Shown in pieces: positions 8,232 through 16,693 of a DNA stretch of 64,000 nucleotides. Under the pieces are notes generated by a model that searched no databases, was not told the origin of the DNA, and worked only from the letters and a program-made list of their open reading frames with translations. The stretch's first letter is position 1; each line of letters begins with the position of its first letter. This DNA is from Flavisolibacter tropicus. GTDB taxonomy: Bacteria > Bacteroidota > Bacteroidia > Chitinophagales > Chitinophagaceae. Location of the stretch: the NCBI RefSeq assembly GCF_001644645.1, contig NZ_CP011390.1, positions 5,783,501 to 5,847,500 of the forward strand, written 5' to 3'. The position numbers and the translations under genes were made by a program.

Positions 8232-9353
8232 ATGAAAAACAACATAGGCCTCTATAACTTACTGACAGTACTACTGGTAATAGGTGGTTACACAGGAAAT
8301 GCACAGGGAAGTAATAAAAATACCACATCAACTACTTACGATTTTAACGACTCGCATTTTCACCTGACCAACTACATTCAAGAAGGCATCACTGTACAGG
8401 ACTATCTAAAGATCATGGGCAACCGGGTAGGACGCTCCACGTTATTTGGTATTCCCTTGCAGCAAATGTGGTCTTACCAAAATTCGGGCGACTATGCTCC
8501 TTCTTATTACCTGCAAAGCGATGCACCACTGTATTATTACTCGTTTACCGATGCCTATATAGCTAGTGCCTATAATTCTCTTTCTGCAGCGGATAAACAA
8601 CGTTTTGATCCTATGATCACAGGGTTTAACCCTGCCGATATGTATGCGAAGGCGCATATTAAGAGGGTACTATTAACGTTCCCAGGTGTATTCTCTGGTA
8701 TTGGAGAATTCAGTATTCATAAAGAGTTCGTTTCTTCTAAAGTGGCTGGTGAAGTAGCTAGTTTAACGAACCCGGCAATTGATAGTGTTCTGGAATTTGC
8801 AGGGGAGGTGGGATTGGCTGTTATTTTTCACAATGATATGGATATGCCCTTTGCCAAGGCGGGTGCTGAGCCTGTTTACCTGGAACAGATGAAAGCGTTA
8901 CTTAAACGGCATCCAAAAACGACGATCATATGGGCTCATGTGGGTTTAGGTAGAATTGTGCACCCTGTGCAGCAATCAGCCTCTGAACCAGTTAATGAGC
9001 ATAATCCTAATCAGCTAAAGATCGTTGAAGACATGTTAACTGATCCAGCGTTGAAGCATGTGTATTTTGATATTTCATGGGACGAAGTGGCTAAATATGT
9101 TGTAGGATCTGCACAGGCATTGCAAAATACCATTACTATTATTAATCGCTATCCCGACCGCTTTTTGTTTGGCACTGATGTGGTGGCACCCAAAAACCCG
9201 GAAATGTATTATGCTGTATATAACATGTATGCGCCACTTTGGAAAGCTTTGACACCAGAAGCCAGTGAGAAGGTACGAAAGGGCAACTATGAAAGGATCT
9301 TCAATGAAGCAAGACAGAAAGTGCGGAGTTGGGAGAAGAAGAATCGCATGTAA
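8232..9353 (+). CDS. Exported amidohydrolase-family metal hydrolase
   Basis: 373 residues with a signal peptide (LLTVLLVIGGYTGNAQG). The mature part begins with the metal-binding motif of the amidohydrolase superfamily, D-S-H-F-H (about residues 40-44), and continues with VGLAVIFHNDMD (a metal-ligand His), TTIIWAHVGLGR (second His ligand) and DRFLFGTDVVAP (catalytic Asp), in the normal TIM-barrel order. The family is 'amidohydrolase-related' (Amidohydro_2-like), which includes decarboxylases and lactonases as well as amidases, so the substrate is unknown. Its place between a porin and bestrophin-like genes in an amide-catabolism region suggests work in the periplasm on a small imported compound; that is inference. 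Confidence 0.82.
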   Translation: MKNNIGLYNLLTVLLVIGGYTGNAQGSNKNTTSTTYDFNDSHFHLTNYIQEGITVQDYLKIMGNRVGRSTLFGIPLQQMWSYQNSGDYAPSYYLQSDAPLYYYSFTDAYIASAYNSLSAADKQRFDPMITGFNPADMYAKAHIKRVLLTFPGVFSGIGEFSIHKEFVSSKVAGEVASLTNPAIDSVLEFAGEVGLAVIFHNDMDMPFAKAGAEPVYLEQMKALLKRHPKTTIIWAHVGLGRIVHPVQQSASEPVNEHNPNQLKIVEDMLTDPALKHVYFDISWDEVAKYVVGSAQALQNTITIINRYPDRFLFGTDVVAPKNPEMYYAVYNMYAPLWKALTPEASEKVRKGNYERIFNEARQKVRSWEKKNRM

Positions 9354-9433
9354 ATCGGTTGTCTAGCCGGATAGTGTATGCTAAGGTTTGAAATGAACTG
9401 CTAGTGATAAGTTGGGTTATGTAAAGTCAATGA

Positions 9434-10276
9434 ATGAAAACAAAGCGAACATTTCCGAAGCTTGCTGAAATTAAAACCCGCAACCACGGCATAGGAACTT
9501 TCTTTGGCTCTATACCACCCGCCGCTTTGTTTATAGTAATGGCTATATGTTATCTGATCATAGAGTGGGGTGGATTCTGGTTGGGGTATCACCGTTTTTT
9601 AAAAGGAGTCGAAGAGCCTAGCTCACCTTTAGAAACAGCTGTTACTTCTATTTTGGGGCTATTGGCCTTTATGCTTGCATTTACGTTTTCACTTACCTGG
9701 TCGCGTTATGCCAATCAAAATGGACTAGTCATAGCGCAAGCCAAAGCACTGTTGGTTTGTTACCAGCGGACAAGCATGTTGCCAGAAAAACAGAAGACAG
9801 AAACCCGCAGGCTTTTTTATGAATACATCAATATCCTACTACAGTTGCAAACAACTCCGGCATTAGAAAGATCACTGGCACGTATAAGTGAATTACATCT
9901 TTTGATTTGGGAACAAACAGCATCCCTGGCATCGGAGGAAATAGACTCTGAATTGCGTTCCCTTTTTATCAGTTCTGTAAATGAGTTGAACAGTCTTGCC
10001 TTAGAAAGAAAAACTATTGCTTTTATATTTCGAATCCCTGATGCTATCTGGAGTGCTTTGCTACTGCTCGCGGTTATGGGCATGATTGCTTTTGGCTACC
10101 AGATGGGGATTAATGGTTTGGGCAGAATGTTTCAAATGACTTTACTGCCCGTGGCATTTGGTTTGGTGATCGCTTTAATCTCCGACTTAAATGCTGTTGG
10201 GTCACAGCGTAAGTTTAAGGTTACACAGCGGCCCCTGAGGGATGTGTTAGAATTAATGGAAAGAGATCTGTCATAG
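9434..10276 (+). CDS. Bestrophin-like (DUF4239-type) membrane protein 2
   Basis: 280 residues. It has membrane segments near 30-52 (ALFIVMAICYLIIEWGGFW), 68-88 (ILGLLAFMLAFTFSLTWSRY), about 195-220 and 222-245, with a soluble helical section between that contains the RTSMLPEKQKTETRRL block. That block matches RTSFLPEKQKEETRKL in the next gene, so genes 2 and 3 are a tandem duplication; gene 1 at 4096 is more distant. The family is described as bestrophin-like but has no proven channel activity. A basic N-terminal extension of about 25 residues is cytosolic by the positive-inside rule. 74 bases separate it from copy 3, so co-transcription is likely. Confidence 0.72.
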   Translation: MKTKRTFPKLAEIKTRNHGIGTFFGSIPPAALFIVMAICYLIIEWGGFWLGYHRFLKGVEEPSSPLETAVTSILGLLAFMLAFTFSLTWSRYANQNGLVIAQAKALLVCYQRTSMLPEKQKTETRRLFYEYINILLQLQTTPALERSLARISELHLLIWEQTASLASEEIDSELRSLFISSVNELNSLALERKTIAFIFRIPDAIWSALLLLAVMGMIAFGYQMGINGLGRMFQMTLLPVAFGLVIALISDLNAVGSQRKFKVTQRPLRDVLELMERDLS

Positions 10277-10350
10277 CAGATCGTTATCTTCTTTATTAAA
10301 GTAAATGTTTCTTTCATCAACTTGTAAAGAAATAGTACAAGCAGGAAAAG

Positions 10351-11142
10351 ATGGATGTAGCAACCTATATAACAACCTTGCCGTCCTTGGTTCTATTCTT
10401 GTTGACGGTGGCTATTGGTGAACTGGCTGCGGAGGCGGGCCATTGGGTAGCCAAACGAAAAACGAAGGATGCTACAAATGAAGGCGCCCCCTCACTTGGC
10501 TCGCTAGTTGGGGCTATGCTTGGGCTATTAGCCTTTATGTTAGGTTTTACTTTTTCTATCACCTCTTCCCGTTTTGCGAATAGAAAAGAGTTGATGGTAG
10601 CCCAATCAAATGCGCTGGGTACTTGTTATTTGCGTACAAGCTTTCTTCCTGAAAAGCAGAAGGAGGAAACCCGAAAGTTATTAAGAGAGTACGTAGACAT
10701 TCTGGTTAAAATGAAAAATCACAAAGATGTAATGCAGGGTGTTGTTAGGTTGGATGAACTTCATTTATTGATATGGAATCAAGCCGCTTCCCTGGCCAGG
10801 GAAGATATGGATTCTGAGTTGAGAATGCTTTATGTGACTTCTTTAAACGAAGTCATAGACATTTTTGGCGAAAGGAAAACAGTTGTATTGGTATTTCGGA
10901 TTCCGAGTGTTTTATGGACGTCATTGTTTCTTCTATACAGTATAAGCATGTTTGTGGTGGGTTATGAAACAGGGTCGTTCAGGATACGTAGAGTGATGGC
11001 TACACCTCTAATGGTGTCGGCTTTCGCTTTAATTGTGACGCTGATTGCAAACATGGACTCTACAAAGAGTGAACAACGTTTTAGGGTAAGCCAGCAACCG
11101 CTTATAGAGTTGCAGCAAATGATGCAACAAAACATACCCTGA
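10351..11142 (+). CDS. Bestrophin-like (DUF4239-type) membrane protein 3
   Basis: 263 residues with the same order of segments as its upstream neighbour: membrane helix 10-30, GLLAFMLGFTFSITSSRFAN at about 56-76, a helical soluble middle with ELHLLIWNQAASLAREDMDS (compare ELHLLIWEQTASLASEEIDS in copy 2), and two C-terminal membrane helices around 190-235. The close match shows recent tandem duplication. Three copies within 7 kb around an exported glutaminase hint at a shared physiological role, such as moving an anion made or used by these enzymes, but no sequence feature proves it. Confidence 0.72.
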   Translation: MDVATYITTLPSLVLFLLTVAIGELAAEAGHWVAKRKTKDATNEGAPSLGSLVGAMLGLLAFMLGFTFSITSSRFANRKELMVAQSNALGTCYLRTSFLPEKQKEETRKLLREYVDILVKMKNHKDVMQGVVRLDELHLLIWNQAASLAREDMDSELRMLYVTSLNEVIDIFGERKTVVLVFRIPSVLWTSLFLLYSISMFVVGYETGSFRIRRVMATPLMVSAFALIVTLIANMDSTKSEQRFRVSQQPLIELQQMMQQNIP

Positions 11143-11195
11143 TTTGGTTTTCTTACCCTGTGTGGCTATAGGTCGATTTAATACATGTATTCATT

Positions 11196-11989
11196 ATGGG
11201 AAATCGAAGATGGATAAAGCCTTCAAAACTGGAGTTAAGATTAACAAGTCTCTTCATCGTTGTCTTATTGGTTGTACAGACCAGCGCCCAGCAATTCAAC
11301 TCCGATAGCTGGCTTTCTAAGAAACACGGCACTATAACCATCATTCCCACTTTCGGTGAAAGGAATACCATGCTCATGAACACCTATTCTCTTTTTACCA
11401 GATGGGAGCTTACCATGGCTGCTTTCTTGTATAATAACGATGGCGATCCTGCTACCAATGACGGTTATTCTACAACGCTATATGCCAAGTACATGTTTTA
11501 CGAGAACAAAGCACAAACAGGAGGGGCAGCCGTAAAGTTTGGAACAGGAATGTTTCCTGGTACACTGGATGCAGAGCTAAGAGTAAAAGATGCTTTCAAA
11601 ACCTTTTGGATGAATGCTCCGGTTACCATTCCTTTATTCAACAATAAACTTTCGTGGGACCTTATGCCAGGAACCAGTATGACTGTTGATTATGGGCAGA
11701 ATAATACTACGGCCTGGGCGTTTACGTATTCTACCCGTTTGGCCTGGTACCCTTTCAATCCACAGCTTTCTTTTGTAGGAGAGGTGTTTGGCTCAGCTGG
11801 GCAATCAGGGCCATTCCAGAATATAAAGCAGGGGTGCGTTGGGAACCTAGTCAATATGCGGTGGTGGCATTAACCTATGGACATGAATTCAATGGCAGCC
11901 TGGGAGCAGGTTTTGAATTTGGTATTATGTTGTTTACACCACCATTTGCTTGTTTGGGTGGTTGTAATCCAAAAGGAAATAAGAAATAG
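11196..11989 (+). pseudogene. Outer-membrane barrel protein interrupted by a -1 frameshift
   Basis: The first frame (11196-11873) gives a signal peptide (FIVVLLVVQTSAQ) and 200 residues of beta-rich, aromatic-ended strands, then degenerates into NIKQGCVGNLVNMRWWH and stops. At the AAA run 11825-11827 the other frame continues seamlessly as KAGVRWEPSQYAVVALTYGH and on to a barrel-like end with GFEFGIMLFTPPFA, stopping at 11989. One missing A in that homopolymer explains both. The intact protein would have about 264 residues. The family is an unassigned outer-membrane/transporter-like barrel. Either the gene is broken or a base was lost in sequencing; the intact coding potential downstream favours a very recent event. 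Confidence 0.75.
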
Positions 11990-12526
11990 TAAATTAAGAT
12001 GATGATAATGGATGTACAGTTGTGTGTTAAAAGTGCTAGGACAAAAACTAACCGTTATATAGGCACGAGTGTATTCCTGACAATAATGTATAACGGACGT
12101 TTGTTGCAAAGAAAAACCAAATATCAATGGTAGCTATGTACTGTACATTGGTTATTCTATGATTTAAAACTAACTTTATTAGATTAAGTTGCTCTTTATA
12201 GAAGCCTGAATGGATCGGGAAATAATAGTTGTTAAAACAGCTTTTTAAGTTTGAATAATGTCATATTAAAATACTATTGACCTTGGTGAACCTACCATCT
12301 GAGCAATACCAGTTACCCAAAGAAAGGTACAAAAGCCAGTAGCTGATTACTACTGCAAAGAAATCCATCCCTTTTCATCTGCCATACGTCTACCATCTGC
12401 ACAGCAACCAGCTCCTGCAATTCAAACTGCTTTGTGAATAGCCCAATTTAAAGAACAGCCAACGTGTTCATTCGTTTCAATATTCAATTCCTACCACTGA
12501 AATAAAATGAGGCAGATTATCTGTAA
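11990..12526. other. Intergenic region upstream of aspartase
   Basis: 537 bases with no credible gene. A partial Bacteroidota-type promoter is possible at 12229-12253 (TTG ... TAAGTTTG, matching the TAnnTTTG -7 box), but the spacer is only 14 bases instead of about 19, so I do not call it. This gap separates the glutaminase half from the aspartase/asparaginase half of the locus. Confidence 0.45.
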
Positions 12527-14041
12527 ATGCAAAAAATTTTAAACATGACCACCCAATTTAAAGTGACCCGACAACTCTTAGCTCTGGCTTTGTTGGGCGG
12601 ACACTTATTGTATGCACAAACTCGAACTGAAAAAGACTTGCTCGGCGAAAAGCAAATACCTAATGATGCTTACTATGGGGTGCAAACTGCGCGGGCATTA
12701 GAGAACTTCCAGGTAAGTGGTGTGCCTACCAAGTTTTACCCGGATTATGTAAAGGCTTATGCCATAGTAAAACTGGCTGCCGCCCGTGCCAATACAGACA
12801 TTGGCCGTATGAGTAAAGAGAAGCTGGCCATGATTGAAAAAGCTTGCCAGGCTGTTATGGATGGTAAATACCACGATCAGTTTTTGGTAGACCTCTATAA
12901 TGGCGGAGCAGGAACTTCTGCCAACATGAATGCCAATGAAGTATTAGCTAATATAGCCTTGGAACTTGGCGGAAAAAAGAAAGGAGACTATCACACCATT
13001 GAGCCACATGATGATTTGAATATGGGCCAGTCTACTAATGATGTGTATCCCACAGCCATACATGTAGCCTTATTACTTCACAACGATAAAGTGGTAAAAG
13101 AAGCAAAAGACCTGGCTGCTGCTTTTCATAAAAAAGGCGACGAGTTCAGTAAACTATTGAAAATGGGACGTACCGAAGGTCAGGATGCGGTGCCTATGAC
13201 CTTAGGACAGGAGTTCCATGCGTTTGGTAGCCAGATCGACGCAGCCATTGAAGCGCTGGTGAAATCAGAAGCGTACTTGTATGAAGAGAATATGGGCGCA
13301 ACGGCAATTGGTACGGGTATTACCGCTTCACCCGGATATGCAGAGAAGTGTGCACAACACCTGGCAAAGATCACAGGTAAGCCTATGACGTTGAGTAAAG
13401 ATCTGATTGCTGCTACATCCAGCATGCAGGCATTTGTCATGTATTCAGCAGCACTCAAAAACTTTGCAGTAACGCTATCTAAAATATCAAGCGACCTGAT
13501 CTTTTTAGCTACAGGCCCACGCACAGGCATATTCGAAATTAATCTACCTGCCCTCCAGCCTGGTTCATCTATCATGCCGGGTAAAGTAAACCCGGTGATG
13601 CCCGAGTTAATGAACCAGATTTGCTACAAGGCAATAGGTAACGATATGACTGTTGCCGTGGCTTCACGAGATGGCCTTCTTCAATTGAATGCCTACGAGC
13701 CAGTTGTAGCTGTTGCAATTATGGAAACACAAGGCCTGTTTTATAAATCACTACCCTTATTCCGTAAACAATGTATTGAAGGCATTACGGCCAATGAGAA
13801 AGTGCTGCAAACCTACATGGAACGCAGTGTAGGTATAGTTACAGCATTAAACCCCGTACTGGGTTATGATAAAACAACCGAGCTGGCAAAAGAAGCCTTA
13901 GAGAAAAATAAAGGCATCCTGGAATTAATACGTGAGAAAAAGCTGCTGACAGAACAGCAAATTAAAGACCTCTTAGACCCCAAGAAACTGACATCTCCAA
14001 CAGGTCCCACTACTATAGAAAAGAAACAAAACCTTAATTAA
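12527..14041 (+). CDS. aspA: Aspartate ammonia-lyase with a predicted signal peptide
   Basis: 504 residues; reversibly converts L-aspartate to fumarate and ammonia. It is a fumarase/aspartase superfamily member: it begins its catalytic part with R.EKDLLGEKQIPNDAYYGVQT, has GGAGTSANMNANEV, the Q.TNDV.PTA segment, and the signature G346-SSIMPGKVNP356 holding the catalytic serine loop. The related fumarase class differs mainly in active-site choice; the DLLGE...P.DAYYGVQT start favours aspartase. What is unusual is the N-terminus: before the normal start lie about 31 extra residues with a hydrophobic stretch QLLALALLGGHLLYAQ, a typical signal peptide ending. ATG at 12545 (MTTQFKVTRQ) may be the true start. 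Export is therefore predicted, in line with the next gene, which begins 17 bases on. Confidence 0.93.
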   Translation: MQKILNMTTQFKVTRQLLALALLGGHLLYAQTRTEKDLLGEKQIPNDAYYGVQTARALENFQVSGVPTKFYPDYVKAYAIVKLAAARANTDIGRMSKEKLAMIEKACQAVMDGKYHDQFLVDLYNGGAGTSANMNANEVLANIALELGGKKKGDYHTIEPHDDLNMGQSTNDVYPTAIHVALLLHNDKVVKEAKDLAAAFHKKGDEFSKLLKMGRTEGQDAVPMTLGQEFHAFGSQIDAAIEALVKSEAYLYEENMGATAIGTGITASPGYAEKCAQHLAKITGKPMTLSKDLIAATSSMQAFVMYSAALKNFAVTLSKISSDLIFLATGPRTGIFEINLPALQPGSSIMPGKVNPVMPELMNQICYKAIGNDMTVAVASRDGLLQLNAYEPVVAVAIMETQGLFYKSLPLFRKQCIEGITANEKVLQTYMERSVGIVTALNPVLGYDKTTELAKEALEKNKGILELIREKKLLTEQQIKDLLDPKKLTSPTGPTTIEKKQNLN

Positions 14042-14058
14042 TCTATAAAGCAAACGCC

Positions 14059-15183
14059 ATGAAAAAGCTACGTTTTTATTTCAGTTTCATCTTATCAGGT
14101 GTTCTGCTTGTTTTGAACACCGTTGCACAAACACCAACCACTACACAAGTAGCAGGAGCTTCAAAAGACAATACCATAACTACAAAAAATAATGCCTTGC
14201 CCAATGTACTGATCCTGGCTACTGGAGGCACCATTGCTGGTGCGGCTAAAAGTGGCGCTCAGTCCGCTTACACTTCTGGCCAGGTAACTATCGATGCTAT
14301 GGTAAATGCCATACCCGAGGTCACTAAGATCGCTAATATCAAAGGCGAACAGATATCCAATGTGGGTTCACAGGATATGTCCTTCGATATCATGATGAAG
14401 CTGGCCAACCGGATCAATGCATTAAAAGACAATACAAGCGTCGATGGTATTGTCATTACACATGGTACCGACACCATGGAGGAAACTGCTTATTTCTTAA
14501 ACCTGGTTTGTAAAACCGATAAGCCGGTAGTATTGGTAGGTTCTATGCGGCCTTCTACGGCCATCAGCGCAGATGGTCCCTTGAACTTATACGATGCTAT
14601 TGCCGTAGCTGCAGACGCTAATGCAAAGAACAGGGGAGTATTGCTAGTGATGAACGACTGGATACACTCTGCTCAAACATTAACGAAAGTGAGCACTACA
14701 GCCGTACAAACATTTATGTCGCCCATTAAAGGTTTAATAGGTACTACAGCCTACGGTACCAACGAATTCTATCGCTATCCTTCACAGAAATATGGTGAGA
14801 AAAGCGAATTCTCTATTGAAGGTGCCACCAAATTGCCAAGAGTTGATATTATTTATGCCGATGCCGATATGAACCCCGATCTGATTGATGCAGCTGTTAA
14901 GTTAGGTGCAAAAGGTATTGTTATAGCCGGTGTGGGTAATGGAAACATGAATAAAGTGGCGCTAGATGCTTGTGCACGTGCCAGCAAGCAAGGTGTGGTA
15001 GTGGTAAGAAGCACACGTGTGGCAACAGGTAATGTAGCCCGCAATGTAGAAGTAAATGATGACCAACTAGGATTAATTGCCTCCTATGGCCTAAATCCTC
15101 AAAAATCACGCATACTGCTTTCCGTGGCACTCTTGAAACCCCGGAAGTTAGATGAGTTGCAAAAAATCTTTATGGAATACTAA
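14059..15183 (+). CDS. ansB: Type II (periplasmic) L-asparaginase
   Basis: 374 residues; hydrolyses L-asparagine to L-aspartate and ammonia, often with some glutaminase activity. The signal peptide (FSFILSGVLLVLNTVAQ) is followed by a spacer and the two threonine/aspartate motifs of the family: T55-GGTIAG61, where T58 aligns with the E. coli nucleophile T12, and H135-GTDTMEET, where T137/D138 align with T89/D90. Also present are the flexible-loop Tyr (SAYTSG), GSQDM, and VLLVMNDWI with the downstream Lys of the catalytic triad (TLTKVSTTAVQTF). It sits between aspartase and a porin with gaps of 17 and 11 bases, so the three form one operon: the product aspartate can feed the lyase directly. 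Confidence 0.95.
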   Translation: MKKLRFYFSFILSGVLLVLNTVAQTPTTTQVAGASKDNTITTKNNALPNVLILATGGTIAGAAKSGAQSAYTSGQVTIDAMVNAIPEVTKIANIKGEQISNVGSQDMSFDIMMKLANRINALKDNTSVDGIVITHGTDTMEETAYFLNLVCKTDKPVVLVGSMRPSTAISADGPLNLYDAIAVAADANAKNRGVLLVMNDWIHSAQTLTKVSTTAVQTFMSPIKGLIGTTAYGTNEFYRYPSQKYGEKSEFSIEGATKLPRVDIIYADADMNPDLIDAAVKLGAKGIVIAGVGNGNMNKVALDACARASKQGVVVVRSTRVATGNVARNVEVNDDQLGLIASYGLNPQKSRILLSVALLKPRKLDELQKIFMEY

Positions 15184-15194
15184 TACTTATAGTT

Positions 15195-16421
15195 ATGAAG
15201 CAAGTTTACCTGAAATCGCTGCTGGCAGCGATTGCCCTGATCTTATTAGCCAACACCCTCAAGGCACAGGTGCAGACACAGAAGGAGGAGTCAAGAAGGG
15301 TAATGGATCTTTATGGCTTTGCCATGATGGATGCCGGCTATAATTTCGACCAGATCCATCCGGATTGGTTCGATGTTATACGTACTACCAAGCTGCCTTC
15401 ATTTAAAAACGAGTTTGGCACAAATGGTAATACTTATTTCTCAGTTCGTCAAACCCGCTTTGGCGTGAAGAATTATTTTCAGACAGGAGTGGGTGAATTG
15501 TTTACCCAATTTGAGTTTGAAATGTTTGGTACAGGGGTGGATGCCGGACAAACCACCATTCGTTTGCGACATGCCTATGGCGAATTGGGAAAATGGGGCG
15601 CCGGTCAATATTGGAGCCCATTCATGGATATTGATGTATTTCCAAATACCGTTGAATATTGGGGCCCTCCTGGTATGGCCTTCTTCCGTAATGTGCAATT
15701 GCGTTATATGCCAATAAAGGGTGATACCCGGTTAACCATTGCGCTTGAAAGACCAGGTGCCAGTGCAGACCAGGGGGTTTATGCCGGTCGCATTGAGCTG
15801 GGTAATGTTAAGCCTCGATTTAAGCTACCTGACCTTTCAGCCGAATACCGTAGAGCCTTTGGATTTGGTTACATTGAGTTGGCCGGTATTGTGCGCCGTA
15901 TGGAGTGGGAAGACCTGGATCCTACCGGTCCCGACTTGTCGGGTAAGGAAACCGGATGGGGATTTAACCTCAGTACGAATGTGAAGTTTGGAGGCAAAGC
16001 TGTTTTTAGGGGTTCGGTGCTTTATGGAGAAGGTGTTGAGAACTACATGAACGACGCACCGGTAGACGTAGGTATTAAGAATAATCCTGGTAATACGGCA
16101 AGACCCGTAGAAGGTGTGGCTTTGCCGGTAACAGGCGTGAGCGCTTTCGTTGATGTTCAATGGAATGAAAATTTCAGCTCTTCATTCGGTTATTCCTTGG
16201 TTAATATTGACAATTCGGATGCCCAGGCACCTAATGCATTTAAGAAAGGGCAATACGCTATTGGCAACCTGATGTACTACCCGGTAAAAAATGTAATGAT
16301 GGGTGTTGAGTACCAGTTTGGTGACCGGCAAAACTTCACTGATGGCTTTAGTAGCTCTATCAGCAAAATACAGGCTTCGTTCAAGTTCAGTTTTTCCGAA
16401 TCAATGTATAAGAGAGATTGA
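15195..16421 (+). CDS. DcaP-like trimeric porin
   Basis: 408 residues with a signal peptide (LLAAIALILLANTLKAQ). The mature protein starts with a short helical/basic stretch (VQTQKEESRRVMDLYGFAMM) and continues with repeated amphipathic strands, including RQTRFGVKNYF and RHAYGELGKWGAGQYWSPF, features of DcaP-family porins for negatively charged or dicarboxylate-type compounds; the C-terminal strand is KIQASFKFSFSESM. It follows asparaginase by 11 bases in the same operon, so the best guess is entry of asparagine/aspartate or exit of fumarate across the outer membrane. The family call rests on my recognition of the pattern, not on an alignment. Confidence 0.78.
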   Translation: MKQVYLKSLLAAIALILLANTLKAQVQTQKEESRRVMDLYGFAMMDAGYNFDQIHPDWFDVIRTTKLPSFKNEFGTNGNTYFSVRQTRFGVKNYFQTGVGELFTQFEFEMFGTGVDAGQTTIRLRHAYGELGKWGAGQYWSPFMDIDVFPNTVEYWGPPGMAFFRNVQLRYMPIKGDTRLTIALERPGASADQGVYAGRIELGNVKPRFKLPDLSAEYRRAFGFGYIELAGIVRRMEWEDLDPTGPDLSGKETGWGFNLSTNVKFGGKAVFRGSVLYGEGVENYMNDAPVDVGIKNNPGNTARPVEGVALPVTGVSAFVDVQWNENFSSSFGYSLVNIDNSDAQAPNAFKKGQYAIGNLMYYPVKNVMMGVEYQFGDRQNFTDGFSSSISKIQASFKFSFSESMYKRD

Positions 16422-16435
16422 TACTAGTTTAAATT

Positions 16436-16512
16436 GAATAGCTTGGAATTTGGAAATCCGAAAAGTTAAATATCGAAATCCGAAGGGTGAAAATCCAAAA
16501 TCCAAATAGACT
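16436..16512. repeat. Word repeat of the TTGGAAATCCGAAA type
   Basis: Degenerate run of GGAATTTGGAAATCCGAAA / CGAAATCCGAAGGGTGAAAATCC words directly after the porin stop. The same style of text recurs at 18140-18185 and, in complement, at 25409-25460. Confidence 0.5.
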
Positions 16513-16693
16513 AATACCAATTTAAGTTAAGCAGTATGTATATCCGATGAGGGTTGGAAGTTGATAGTTGACAGTCGGCGGTAAGGAGCTGCCCACTGCC
16601 ATCTGTCATCTTTCCTCTTACCTCTGTAAACTAAATTCATCCTCCTTTATTGAAAGCCGTATAAGACTTGTTAAATAAGAGCATAACCTGTGC

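Noticed and set aside
12229..12253. TTG ... TAAGTTTG promoter before aspA
   Set aside because: The -7 box fits but the spacer is 14 rather than about 19 bases.
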